This document shows, piece after piece, positions 30,966-40,134 of a stretch of 64,000 nt of DNA (the stretch's first letter is position 1; every line of letters starts with the position of its first letter). Source of the DNA: Acytostelium subglobosum LB1 (lineage: Eukaryota > Evosea > Eumycetozoa > Acytosteliales > Acytosteliaceae). The translations under genes and the position numbers were made by a program. Below the pieces are notes generated by a model. That model did no database searches. It had not been told where the DNA came from and saw only the letters and a list, made by a program, of their open reading frames with translations. Location: positions 413,769-477,768 of the forward strand of contig NW_012236509.1 of NCBI RefSeq assembly GCF_000787575.1, in the 5' to 3' direction.

Positions 30966-33467
30966 TCAGATACTTGAGCCAAACATTGTTCTGAGAGAGA
31001 ATGGCTTGATCTCAGACTCTGGAAGTCCTTCCAAAAGGTATCGAATCGATAGCTCTGGCATTAAACTACCAAACCTGTAAACTTGGGAGAGTAGGTAAGC
31101 CTTGACATTACCAATAGGTCCATGAGGCCCAACCATCAATTCAGATATAAAGATCACCAATTCAACGGGGTCCTTTTGAATACAATCGACGACACATGAT
31201 CCAAGTCGTTCGAATGAGAGCTCCATGTCTTGAGACCATCTTGAATATATATTCATGACATTGGAGAAGTTGCCACTCTTGCAAGCTTGGTAGAATGCAT
31301 CCTCTTTCTCTTCTTTGGTTGGTTTCTGCATGTTGACCATTGTATCAATTGTAGAGATACTCTGTTCGCCAACCCAACCCCAGTTGAATCTTGCGCCATG
31401 GCAACCAATGAGATATTGACAGATTGATTGTTGGCCATGAGTAAAGGCAGCTGTCAGCAATTTAGTCAAGGAGGATTTCTCTCGAACCTGAACAAACACG
31501 GCACTGGTTGATTGTTCGATCAGTTGCACACAATCTGCCATTCCAAGAGCGCATGCACACTCCAAAATACTAGTGGTCAAGTCCAACAGAAACTCCCCAA
31601 CCGTTGCTTGAGAGAGAAGATAGCGGATCACAGCTGGATCAGCATTCCATTTCTGGCGTGGCCGGAACGACCAGTCATTGATATCCTTGGGTTCGTATCT
31701 TTTGATTTGCTGAATGGTCATTTCATCCAGGTGACGACGATTGAAATGTTGAGGAGCACTACCAAAGGGACAATTTGATCGCTCACACTCAGCCACCAAG
31801 ATTGATCGAATGGCATCGTTGTTTGTATCCTTGCCACTGAGTTCCAGGTTATTATTGATTGCTTTAAAATAGAATGGTTGATTTGTTTGTTTGCTGAGTA
31901 CATTGGGATATGTTTCGAGGTATGCTTTGAGAAGGTCTGGACGGCCCATTGATGCAACATGATTGAGTATCTTGACGCTGGAAATTGAGAACAGATTGTG
32001 AAGTTGGATATACTCCATGATCTCCAATGTCATGGGATACACATTTTCCATGCCAATGTTAAGTGAGATTGTTTCACCCTTGTAACGAACTTGAACTTGA
32101 GACACGATCTGATGAGCTGTCTTGACCATGTCCAAAGTGCCAAATGTACAGATAGTCTCCAGTCCAAGCACCTGGCCATATCCCTTCATTTCCAATGAGA
32201 GGAAGTATTGAATGAATGACTCCAAATGAGTTTGTTGGTATTCCTGGTGCACATTCATGAAGATACCCTTCCTAATGAATGATAGGAGGTCTGGCTGGTT
32301 GTCACCATGTGACATGATTGCAAAGACCCTGAGGAATATCATTCCAACTTCATTGAGAACCAACTCGCATGCTTGGTATTGTTGATTGGTGGGCGGCACT
32401 GGAATTTGATAGGCGGCGTATACTTGAATGAGGAAGTTGAGTGAGTGCTCCAATTGTGCCCGATCAGCAGGCTGCTCCAGATCTGAGCAATAGAGTGCAT
32501 GGACTTTGTCTTGTTGGATACCAGTCGTCGGACGGAATGCACTTTCACAATACTGGCTCACATCTGTGTAATTGAATGAGATATGATTGACTGCACGTCG
32601 GACCAGTTCAACGTCTTGGCATCTCAACAGCACTCTCAAAGGACAAATGATAAGTTGATCCACTCTTGGAGCTGAGGGCAGTCCATTGAGGAATGTGATC
32701 AAAAGTCTGAGTGCTGTTGCCATCTGCTGCCAGTCCTTGATATGTTTTTCCTCTACCTTTCTTTTCCTTGCCTCCAAGCCACTAGTGACAACAATCGAAT
32801 TGGTCTGTGACAGAAGGTATTCAAACATCGCCAATCGTCCATGAATGATAGCCGTCACGAGATGGTCTTGGTGCTTCTCCAAATGTATCGGTCGCCCGTT
32901 ATTAGACGTCATGCCCGCATGATCAAAGATGACTTTGAAGATGTCTGGGTTGTCATGAGCCTGCGCCTCGAGCAACTTATACACATCGAGTCGGCCGTAC
33001 TTGACAGCATAGCATATCAGTAGATTATGATAATAAAGCATTGTGTATCTGTTTGTGTCAAAGACATGTTTGAACACTGCGTATGGCATCAACTCGATGA
33101 GCTTCTCTAAGCTAGTGTGTGTCCAAAGCACTTTGTTGCTGCTGTTGTTGGGTTGGCGTTGAAGTCGCTCGACAAGAACATAGTGCCACTGGTGAGTCTC
33201 TGACAACATTATGTCGGCATCGTTGAGCTCGTCGTACTTGTAGATTCTTGGATTGCAGTGTTTGAACATTGATGCGTGTGGCAGTCTCCCAACATAGACA
33301 ATCGTTCTAAACAATGTCTTGTTGAGCAATACACTGGTGATGATGTTGTCATGTCTCTGTTTGACTGTGTCTTCATTGCCTGTCACACTATTGAAGCATG
33401 AGCTTCCTCTACAGTCACACTTTGGAAGCAACCGATCAAGTACCTCTGACAGATCAGTATGTGTCAT
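30966..33467 (-). CDS. Ankyrin-repeat-type protein (dictyostelid expanded family)
   Basis: Single exon, 833 aa. Dispersed ankyrin-like units are visible, e.g. CYAVKYGRLDVYKLLEAQAH, AIIHGRLAMFEYLLSQTN, CALGMADCVQLIEQS and ACKSGNFSNVMNIYSRW. The N-terminus includes TLFRTIVYVGRLPH, a segment common in large dictyostelid families of ankyrin proteins. There are no membrane spans or catalytic motifs. The likely role is protein binding; the partner is unknown. The gene lies directly downstream of secreted orphan copy 2 on the same strand. Confidence 0.7.
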   Translation of the reverse strand: MTHTDLSEVLDRLLPKCDCRGSSCFNSVTGNEDTVKQRHDNIITSVLLNKTLFRTIVYVGRLPHASMFKHCNPRIYKYDELNDADIMLSETHQWHYVLVERLQRQPNNSSNKVLWTHTSLEKLIELMPYAVFKHVFDTNRYTMLYYHNLLICYAVKYGRLDVYKLLEAQAHDNPDIFKVIFDHAGMTSNNGRPIHLEKHQDHLVTAIIHGRLAMFEYLLSQTNSIVVTSGLEARKRKVEEKHIKDWQQMATALRLLITFLNGLPSAPRVDQLIICPLRVLLRCQDVELVRRAVNHISFNYTDVSQYCESAFRPTTGIQQDKVHALYCSDLEQPADRAQLEHSLNFLIQVYAAYQIPVPPTNQQYQACELVLNEVGMIFLRVFAIMSHGDNQPDLLSFIRKGIFMNVHQEYQQTHLESFIQYFLSLEMKGYGQVLGLETICTFGTLDMVKTAHQIVSQVQVRYKGETISLNIGMENVYPMTLEIMEYIQLHNLFSISSVKILNHVASMGRPDLLKAYLETYPNVLSKQTNQPFYFKAINNNLELSGKDTNNDAIRSILVAECERSNCPFGSAPQHFNRRHLDEMTIQQIKRYEPKDINDWSFRPRQKWNADPAVIRYLLSQATVGEFLLDLTTSILECACALGMADCVQLIEQSTSAVFVQVREKSSLTKLLTAAFTHGQQSICQYLIGCHGARFNWGWVGEQSISTIDTMVNMQKPTKEEKEDAFYQACKSGNFSNVMNIYSRWSQDMELSFERLGSCVVDCIQKDPVELVIFISELMVGPHGPIGNVKAYLLSQVYRFGSLMPELSIRYLLEGLPESEIKPFSLRTMFGSSI

Positions 33468-33614
33468 TGATTAATCGATTATTAGTTATCTCTATCAAAT
33501 ACACTTAACATGAAATGAATACTTTAACAAACAAACTGACTTTTAATTTCTAGTCTGCAACCCTTACCAATGCCCTTGCCCCACATAAAGTACTTGTGAT
33601 CATCCTGGATTTAT

Positions 33615-34106
33615 TTATGAAGAAAAGTTAATTTTAAAAATCTCTCCATATAATGTAATATAATAATCATATATAATAACATTATTAATATTAATTTGTT
33701 TAACTAGAAGTGGAATCTTCTCATTATTTTGTCCCACAAAGTACAAGTTTGGAGGAGTACCTCTAAGAGTAAATACATCTTTGTGACCATCTATATGAAA
33801 GTCCAAATTCGAAGGTAACACAGAATAATGATCCTGGTTCCATCCATAGTAGATAATGTGATTCTTTGAATCTCTTTTCCAAATTATTGGTTTAATATAT
33901 TTATCAAGATTATCCTCAGGGTCATTTGAAAATGATCCATCTTAATATTATTAACTTAGTAACTAATATTGATGTCAGATAACATCTGAATACATACTTT
34001 GAGGCTCTGAAGATTCCAAAGAAGAAGAAGAATCTTGACAATTATTTACTTTGATTAGAGTAATTAAGAAGATAACTAATACCAATATATTCAACCATTT
34101 GGACAT
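33615..34106 (-). CDS. Small secreted protein, orphan family (copy 2)
   Basis: Two exons: 33998-34106 and 33615-33940, phase-1 intron GTATGT...AAG (57 nt). Protein 144 aa. The signal peptide is MSKWLNILVLVIFLITLIKV, then NNCQD and an S/E spacer, IIYYGWNQDHY, VFTLRGTPPNLYFVG and EKIPLLV. It is a paralogue of the gene at 22742-23285 by layout, intron phase and motifs. Overall identity is low apart from the core, so the pair is old or fast-evolving. No known family is recognised. Confidence 0.75.
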
Positions 34107-34488
34107 TATTTATTAAGTTATTAATTTAACTACTATTTAATGATATATATATTTATATTCTTCGGTTAAGACAAATACCTTTTATATCCTATTTTATCAG
34201 CCATTGTTACAATTATTCTGATTGTGATCATTAATTTTATCACACCTTTGTAGACCCCAACCTCTCCTTGTTCAACCACGGACGAATCAACAGATATCTT
34301 GTAATTAATCAACAACACACCAGTGATAGCTCAGATATCTTACAATAATGAGTACATTATATTACAAATGATTTGAAGGACGAATAATCAAATTCTGTCA
34401 TTTCATTCAAGACAGCAACCCTCGCCCTCACATACAAGATGAAGAATACAGTGTACTCAATGATGACGTTTGGTTAGGTAGGGTAATC
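34107..34488. other. AT-rich spacer between secreted orphan copy 2 and homeobox gene
   Basis: Contains the TATA-like element at 34177-34187. Otherwise no feature seen. Confidence 0.55.
34177..34187 (-). promoter_or_regulatory. TATA-like element ATATAAAAGGT of secreted orphan copy 2
   Basis: The same 11-mer as at 23341-23351, here 71 bp upstream of the ATG on the minus strand. Confidence 0.55.
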
Positions 34489-36387
34489 CTAGATATATAA
34501 CAGCTTTTGACACTTTATGGGAGTTAGTTGTTGCTGTTGTTGTTGGATTGGGGATTGGTGGAGTTGGTGGAGTTGGTGGAGTTGGGGATTGACGCCAATA
34601 ATAATATTACTACTGTTGTTGCTATTACTTATAATGTTGTTGTTGTTGTTGTTGCTGTTGGCAATAACATGTTGATTGGTGTTGTGATTGTTGTTGTTGG
34701 ACACGGAGACGGGTACTGGACCAGTGTAGCCTTGGAGAAAATGGGAGTAGAGTGGGCCGGAACCATGTGTCTTGCGATCCATTTGGCGCGGCAGTATGCG
34801 ACGACGTGCATTGGTGAACCAGTTGTTGATCTGGCTGAATGAGAGATGTGTTGAACTGGTGAGCTGCGTCTTCTCCTCCTCAGTAGGATAAGGATGCATG
34901 TTGTGCTCAAACAGCCACTTCTTCAAGATTCCCGTGGCCTCCGATGGAAGCTTTCCACGTTTCTTCTTGCGGCCCACTGTGCCGGGTGCGCCCTCATTCG
35001 GCTTGCCATCCTCCTCATCACTCGAGCTGTGAGTAAAGTCAGTGTCCTGCGACACAAAGTTAAAGCGGTTGGCGCTGGAGCTTGAGCTTGGGCTGACACT
35101 TGGGTTGGAGATGGTGTTGGAGTTGGAGTTGGTGTTGGTGTTGGGTGTGGCCTGGCCGTTGGATGACCTGCTTAGCGGGTTGGGGTTGCTGAGGGATATC
35201 CTCTGCTGGGGTACTACCATCTCTTGGAACTCGCTGGACAAGTGAGGTGGAGTGTTGCTTGGTGTGGAGTTGTTGCTGTTGTTGCCATTGTTGAGGTTGT
35301 TAAGGTTGCTAAGGTTGAGGTTGGGTAGCTGGGGACCACCAGCCACTCCAATCAAGTTCATCAAGACCTCGGATGCCCATCCCTCTTCCTTTGGACCACC
35401 ACCACTTGCCTTGTCCTTGGTGTTGGACAACTTTGAAACATGTTCCTTGGATGGAGCAGGTTCCTTTTTAGGTGATTGATGCTTATGTTGATGTTTGGAT
35501 GATCCAGACGTGTGCTCCCTCTTTAACATCTTGCGTGGATGACGTTGGTTCTCTCCATCACTCTCATTATCACTGCTCGTGTCATACTCCAACAATGAGA
35601 ACACTTGTTGTTGTTGTTGTTGATGCTGATGATGTACATGTGGTGCAGACGTAGGTGGACCAACTCGAGTGGGAGGTGGACCACTACTCTCTGATGATGA
35701 CGATGATGAAGATGACGATGAGACCAGCATTACTTTGCTCTTCAGCTTTGAATACTCGGTGATAAGGTCTTCGATTTGGGTCTCCTTCTCGTTGAGCAGC
35801 GCTTGAAGATTGGATTGCGCGGTGAATACGTTGCCCTTGAGGCTTGCAATCAGAGACATGAATATCTTGTAGTCTATGATGTTCCTTGAGGGCGTCTCTT
35901 TGCTCACCTTGATCTCCATCTCACCGATCAGGCTGTTGATGATATCAAAGTGTCCAGAGATGTCCCAGCCCATGTTTTCGTGGCTGATTTGTGCATAATT
36001 AATGTTGGCGGCGCCCCCATTGTGATGGAATTGGTTGCCTCCAGTCCTGTTGGCAGATAAAGAATGATTATTGTTGGAGTTGTTGTTAGGGTTGGAGATG
36101 ATGGTGATGGGGGAGGGCATTTGGAAGGCCATCGAGGAGGAGGAAGATGTTGGGGTTGGCGTGGGGATTGAATGGTTGGAATGGCCAGTGTTGCCGCCAG
36201 TGTTTCCAGTGTGATCAGGCGTGGAAGGTGTGTTGTTGACCACGCGGTGTTGGTAGTCGTATATCTGAGAGTCCATGTCATCACTGTCACAATTGTCCAA
36301 TATGGACGAGAGTGATGACACCTGGGAGGACGGACGAGATGAGCCCAAAGACGATGTAGTTGTCTGTTGTTGTTGCTGTTGGCTCAT
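34489..36387 (-). CDS. TALE-class homeobox transcription factor
   Basis: Single exon, 632 aa. The homeodomain (about 470-535) carries the three-residue loop insertion of the TALE class (HNMHPYPTEEEK) and the recognition helix SFSQINNWFTNARRRILP. The WFxNxRR core and Ile at helix-3 position 50 (NNWFTNARRRI context) fit TALE proteins. Upstream, about 145-215 (HFDIINSLIGEMEIKVS ... FTAQSNLQALLNEKE) is a predicted helical region that could be a MEINOX-like partner domain. The rest is dictyostelid low complexity (Q, N, S, T, H runs). It is a nuclear DNA-binding regulator, probably developmental. Dictyostelium has several hbx genes, and the exact orthologue is not assignable here. Confidence 0.88.
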   Translation of the reverse strand: MSQQQQQQTTTSSLGSSRPSSQVSSLSSILDNCDSDDMDSQIYDYQHRVVNNTPSTPDHTGNTGGNTGHSNHSIPTPTPTSSSSSMAFQMPSPITIISNPNNNSNNNHSLSANRTGGNQFHHNGGAANINYAQISHENMGWDISGHFDIINSLIGEMEIKVSKETPSRNIIDYKIFMSLIASLKGNVFTAQSNLQALLNEKETQIEDLITEYSKLKSKVMLVSSSSSSSSSSESSGPPPTRVGPPTSAPHVHHQHQQQQQQVFSLLEYDTSSDNESDGENQRHPRKMLKREHTSGSSKHQHKHQSPKKEPAPSKEHVSKLSNTKDKASGGGPKEEGWASEVLMNLIGVAGGPQLPNLNLSNLNNLNNGNNSNNSTPSNTPPHLSSEFQEMVVPQQRISLSNPNPLSRSSNGQATPNTNTNSNSNTISNPSVSPSSSSSANRFNFVSQDTDFTHSSSDEEDGKPNEGAPGTVGRKKKRGKLPSEATGILKKWLFEHNMHPYPTEEEKTQLTSSTHLSFSQINNWFTNARRRILPRQMDRKTHGSGPLYSHFLQGYTGPVPVSVSNNNNHNTNQHVIANSNNNNNNIISNSNNSSNIIIGVNPQLHQLHQLHQSPIQQQQQQLTPIKCQKLLYI

Positions 36388-38741
36388 GGTTTAATTTATG
36401 TTGTATCTGTGGATGTTTGTTTGAATGTTAGTTTGATTGTTTTGGAATATATTGATTGGTTGATTGGAATTATTCCATTTTGGATGGGTGGATGGATGGA
36501 TGGACAATTGTTATGGCCATACCTCAATGTTATCCTTTAAGAGGTAATGGATGGATGTATGGATGAATGAATGGATGCTGTTAGACTGACTTGACTGTCT
36601 GGCAATGGATGTTTTGATTAATGGATGGATGGATGAATGAATGATTGTTTGATTGATTGAATGATGGAAGGGAGGAAGGAAATGGAAATGACCAAAAGGC
36701 CTGAGCATTTATGGCTATTGCTGTTGATCTCACAACTGGTACATCAATCACATGATGCTCAACAACATCCATCCATCCATCACATGTATTTAAAAGTTGA
36801 TGGATTGATGGTAAACACATGGATGGTGGATGGCGCGTGTTGTGGATGTGTTGTGAGTGTTTGATTGAGAGCGTTGGGTGCTGTAGACAACATGACAAAG
36901 CATAGAGTTGAGAGTGGCGGCGGCGGAATAAAGAGAGAGAGAGATTAGAATAAAGTGTGGTGGATCACTCTCCCTTTCTCTCTCTCTCTCAACTCACTTC
37001 ACATATATATGTGTGATTGATTGATTGATTGATTGTGAGTGTGTTGGAATGAATGGTATGGATAGATGACTCGCGTGTGTAAGTGGCCCGGTAAAGGGTG
37101 ATTGGATTGTAATGTGTATATATATGTATAACACATTAATATATATTCCATGGCAGCGGTAACCTGATTGTTATTGATAAATCATACACACACTCACTCA
37201 CTCACTCACTTATAAGTGGCGGAAGTGGAGGCTTCACGAACTCAAAGTGATGGGTGGGGTGAGGAGAGAGTGTGGTGGAAAGTGATGCATTGGATTGTTC
37301 TGTGTGTGATTGATCAGTCATAGTCAGCAGCAGTGAGTGTCGCCCCGCGTGTTGCGTCTACATGTGTGTAGTGTTGCGAGTATGGTCTACTCTAGCGCCT
37401 GTTCAACTACGCAACAACAAACAAACGACCACTACTCAACTCAACTCAACTCAACACACTGAGTTGTTGTGGTCAATCAATATTGGATTATGTGATTGAT
37501 TGATTGATTATGATGCCTCGATTAAGGCATGGACTGACTTTGTGCATTGATTTGGCAAACAACCAATCATTATTGATTGATTGATTGATTGATTGATTGG
37601 TGATTGATGATGGAATTGTTGGCACTTACATTATATATATTGGAGGTGGGTAATGTACGATGTGATGTGATGTTGTCTGTCCGTCTGCTCGTCTATTTAT
37701 TCATTGTAAGTATGTGTCCAATATGAATAATAATCCTATAATTATATATTATTTATAATACTGTAGGAGTTGTTGCTGTTGTAGTTGTACAACAAAGTGT
37801 ACCTTTGTTTGTTTGTTGATTGACTGATTGATAGTTGTAATGTCCAAATGTAATGTGATGTAAGTGTTGGTGTCAGGATGTCATGCGGGATAGACCCACT
37901 AACTAATTGTCGCATTGATGCCATGTGATGTCCAATAGCAGGAAGGGTGAGTAGTGTCGCCAGGCAACGCCTTGGCTTAAGTTGAAACAATTAATCATTG
38001 GAAATATCATTCTGTCTGGTCCAGTACATAGATAGACAGGAGCGGCGGCCATCAACTCTTATAACTTTCAGACCCCCATTGTTATTGACACTTGTGAGAC
38101 AGGTTTGACAGGCGTCAGGTCCCGTTTCGCCCAATGAAAAGGCCCCCTCGATGAGGCCCTCGCACATTCTGAAAAACGATGGTCTTTCTCATCTGCAGAC
38201 TTTCAGACCTTTACACTCTGTCAACGTGTCTGAGAAAGATTGATTCATTCATTCAACCTTCCATCATCGTTTGATAGAGTCATCAAAGTGTGACAGGTCG
38301 CCATAATCAGGTTGACAGCGGGGACACAGATTCCGTCAACATAATCTTCGATTCGATACCATTGGGATAAATATTATCTAATCATTCTCAAGAACTTCGA
38401 AGTCTATGGTCTCTTCCAGGTCAAGAGACAAGCTTAATGTCATTGAATGAGCATTGAGTATGATGTAAGGAAGATGAAGGACTCCAGCTTCTTGATTCAT
38501 GACTACAAGTCACACTAGTTGCGCGTCGAATGTGACATCTGGATATCCAGAAAGATGAAACTAGTTCTGATGACTTGAATCATAACTTCGTTGAAGTCCT
38601 TCAGCTTATAAGATATGACATATGATGTTACCTTGGTCATTCATAATGCCTGCCTCGGTCCTCGAATTGAATCGCATTTAAGCATTTTTGTGAACTATTC
38701 ATTCATTCATTCATCATATATCCACTTAAGGTCGATCAATA
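36388..38741. other. Long divergent intergenic region (2.35 kb)
   Basis: The largest gene-free stretch, between the homeobox gene and the enolase-phosphatase gene read the other way. It holds GGAT/ATGG runs (36484-36640), a GA tract (36929-36944) facing a CT tract (36975-36990), ATTG and ACTC repeats (37016-37035, 37191-37211, 37438-37455, 37575-37600) and a stem-forming segment at 38184-38238. Open frames inside are simple-sequence. It probably holds the developmental control region of the homeobox gene. Confidence 0.6.
36929..36990. repeat. Facing (GA)n and (CT)n tracts forming an inverted repeat
   Basis: GAGAGAGAGAGAGA (within 36929-36944) and its complement (within 36975-36990) are separated by about 30 bp, upstream of the homeobox gene. 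It may be a GAGA-type regulatory element or a cruciform. Confidence 0.6.
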
Positions 38742-39527
38742 ATGTCAACAACAACAACAACAACATTGATAAAGAATGTCATATTGGACATTGAAGGCAC
38801 GACAACACCTATATCATTTGTGCACGATGTTCTCTTCCCATACATTCGCTCACATTTGAGACAACACTTGGAGCAACATTGGTCAGATGCACAGCTACAG
38901 GACGATATTGCAACGCTGCGATGTGATGTTGACAACGTCCCTTCTTCAATACCACCAGTCGCACAGGTTGGCTCGAGCGATGAACAGATTATCGATTCGG
39001 TGGTGCGCAACGTCACCGCGCAGATGGACATTGATCGCAAATCGACTGCGCTCAAGCAGTTGCAAGGACATATGTGGAGCACGGCGTACGAGTCGGGCCA
39101 GATAAAGGGCGTAGTCTTTGAGGACGTGCCACTTGCATTTGCTCGCTGGCAAAAGACATCCACCAATGTCTACATATACAGCAGTGGCTCTGTCGCTGCA
39201 CAGAAGTTGCTGTTTGGGTACTCTGTCGCAGGCAACCTGCTCACTATGCTACATGGCCACTATGACACAAACATTGGAAGCAAACTAGAGTCAGAGAGCT
39301 ACCGCAAGATACTGCAATCTATCAATTCGGGCAATGCCGCCGACAACCTATTCATCACCGATTCTCAACGCGAGGCACTGGCGGCCACCGATGCCGGACT
39401 GTATGTGCTGCTGAGTGTTCGACCTGGCAATCCATCACTCGATCCACAATACAAAACGGAGAACATACCTCAGATAACAAGCTTTGATCAAGCATTTGAT
39501 AAATATACATTCATCAACACAAAATGA
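38742..39527 (+). CDS. enoph1: Enolase-phosphatase E1 (methionine salvage)
   Basis: Single exon, 261 aa, family length. A HAD-superfamily bifunctional enzyme that enolises and dephosphorylates 2,3-diketo-5-methylthiopentyl-1-phosphate in the methionine salvage pathway. The nucleophile motif is ILDIEGTTTPISFVHDVLFPY, motif II is VYIYSSGSVAAQKLLFGYS, then GSKLESESYRKIL supplies the Lys, and FITDSQREALAATDAGL supplies the terminal Asp pair region (usually LTDVxREA). RPGN closes the core. The start is followed by a poly-Thr run (MSTTTTTT). AATAAA lies at 39564-39569. Confidence 0.93.
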   Translation: MSTTTTTTLIKNVILDIEGTTTPISFVHDVLFPYIRSHLRQHLEQHWSDAQLQDDIATLRCDVDNVPSSIPPVAQVGSSDEQIIDSVVRNVTAQMDIDRKSTALKQLQGHMWSTAYESGQIKGVVFEDVPLAFARWQKTSTNVYIYSSGSVAAQKLLFGYSVAGNLLTMLHGHYDTNIGSKLESESYRKILQSINSGNAADNLFITDSQREALAATDAGLYVLLSVRPGNPSLDPQYKTENIPQITSFDQAFDKYTFINTK

Positions 39528-40134
39528 CGAATGATCAAGTCTCTGGATTGAACCTGGAACATCAATAAATGTGTGTGTATGGATCACTAAATGAGGGAAG
39601 TGTGTGTTTGTGTTTGATTGTCCAATTCCACTCAATCACCCAATCAATCAAGTTATCTCTGGAAATTTAATCAATAGTTGTTATTCAATCCATTATTATA
39701 AGATGTTTGATTGATTGGATTGTTAATATAATCTTTCATTAGTATGTTTAATCAAGGTCTCTTACTGCAACTTGTTAAAAATCCTATACCCTCCCAAGTA
39801 ATCCTCACGGTCTGATCAGCCATGAGACCTGTCCTAGTGAATTATCATGAAAGAACTAGGGTTCCTTTTTTGTCTTATCTCTATCCTTACATAATACCAA
39901 GTTACAACTTTCCATGATATTTGTTTGACCCATATCTAGTAAGTTATTCCAAACTCTATTGATCAAGTACAATTGAACCAAAGTATGAAAACATCTTTAA
40001 TTGTAGGTCTGTGAGGGTATTTGAATTTGAATTTGAAAAATGGCGCGAACTTGAATGAAGTTTGACTTTGAGAGATTCGTCATTGTTGTTGTAATAGTTA
40101 AGAGATATTGAATATATATATAGAGATAGGATAG
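39528..40134. other. Intergenic spacer with candidate small RNA
   Basis: Upstream region of mcm7. AATC repeats lie at 39637-39650. A possible class-I-like small RNA at 39855-39904 is listed separately. No protein gene seen. Confidence 0.55.
39855..39904 (+). ncRNA. Weak candidate for a dictyostelid class-I-like small RNA
   Basis: A 50-nt segment whose ends pair (AACTAGG with CCAAGTT, one mismatch) and which carries CCTTACATAAT (39886-39896) near its 3' side, a partial match to the class I motif CCTTACAGCAA. At 39779-39789, about 66 bp upstream, AAATCCTATAC resembles the DUSE promoter AAATCCCATAA. Each match is imperfect. A T6 run lies inside, which argues against Pol III. Confidence 0.2.
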
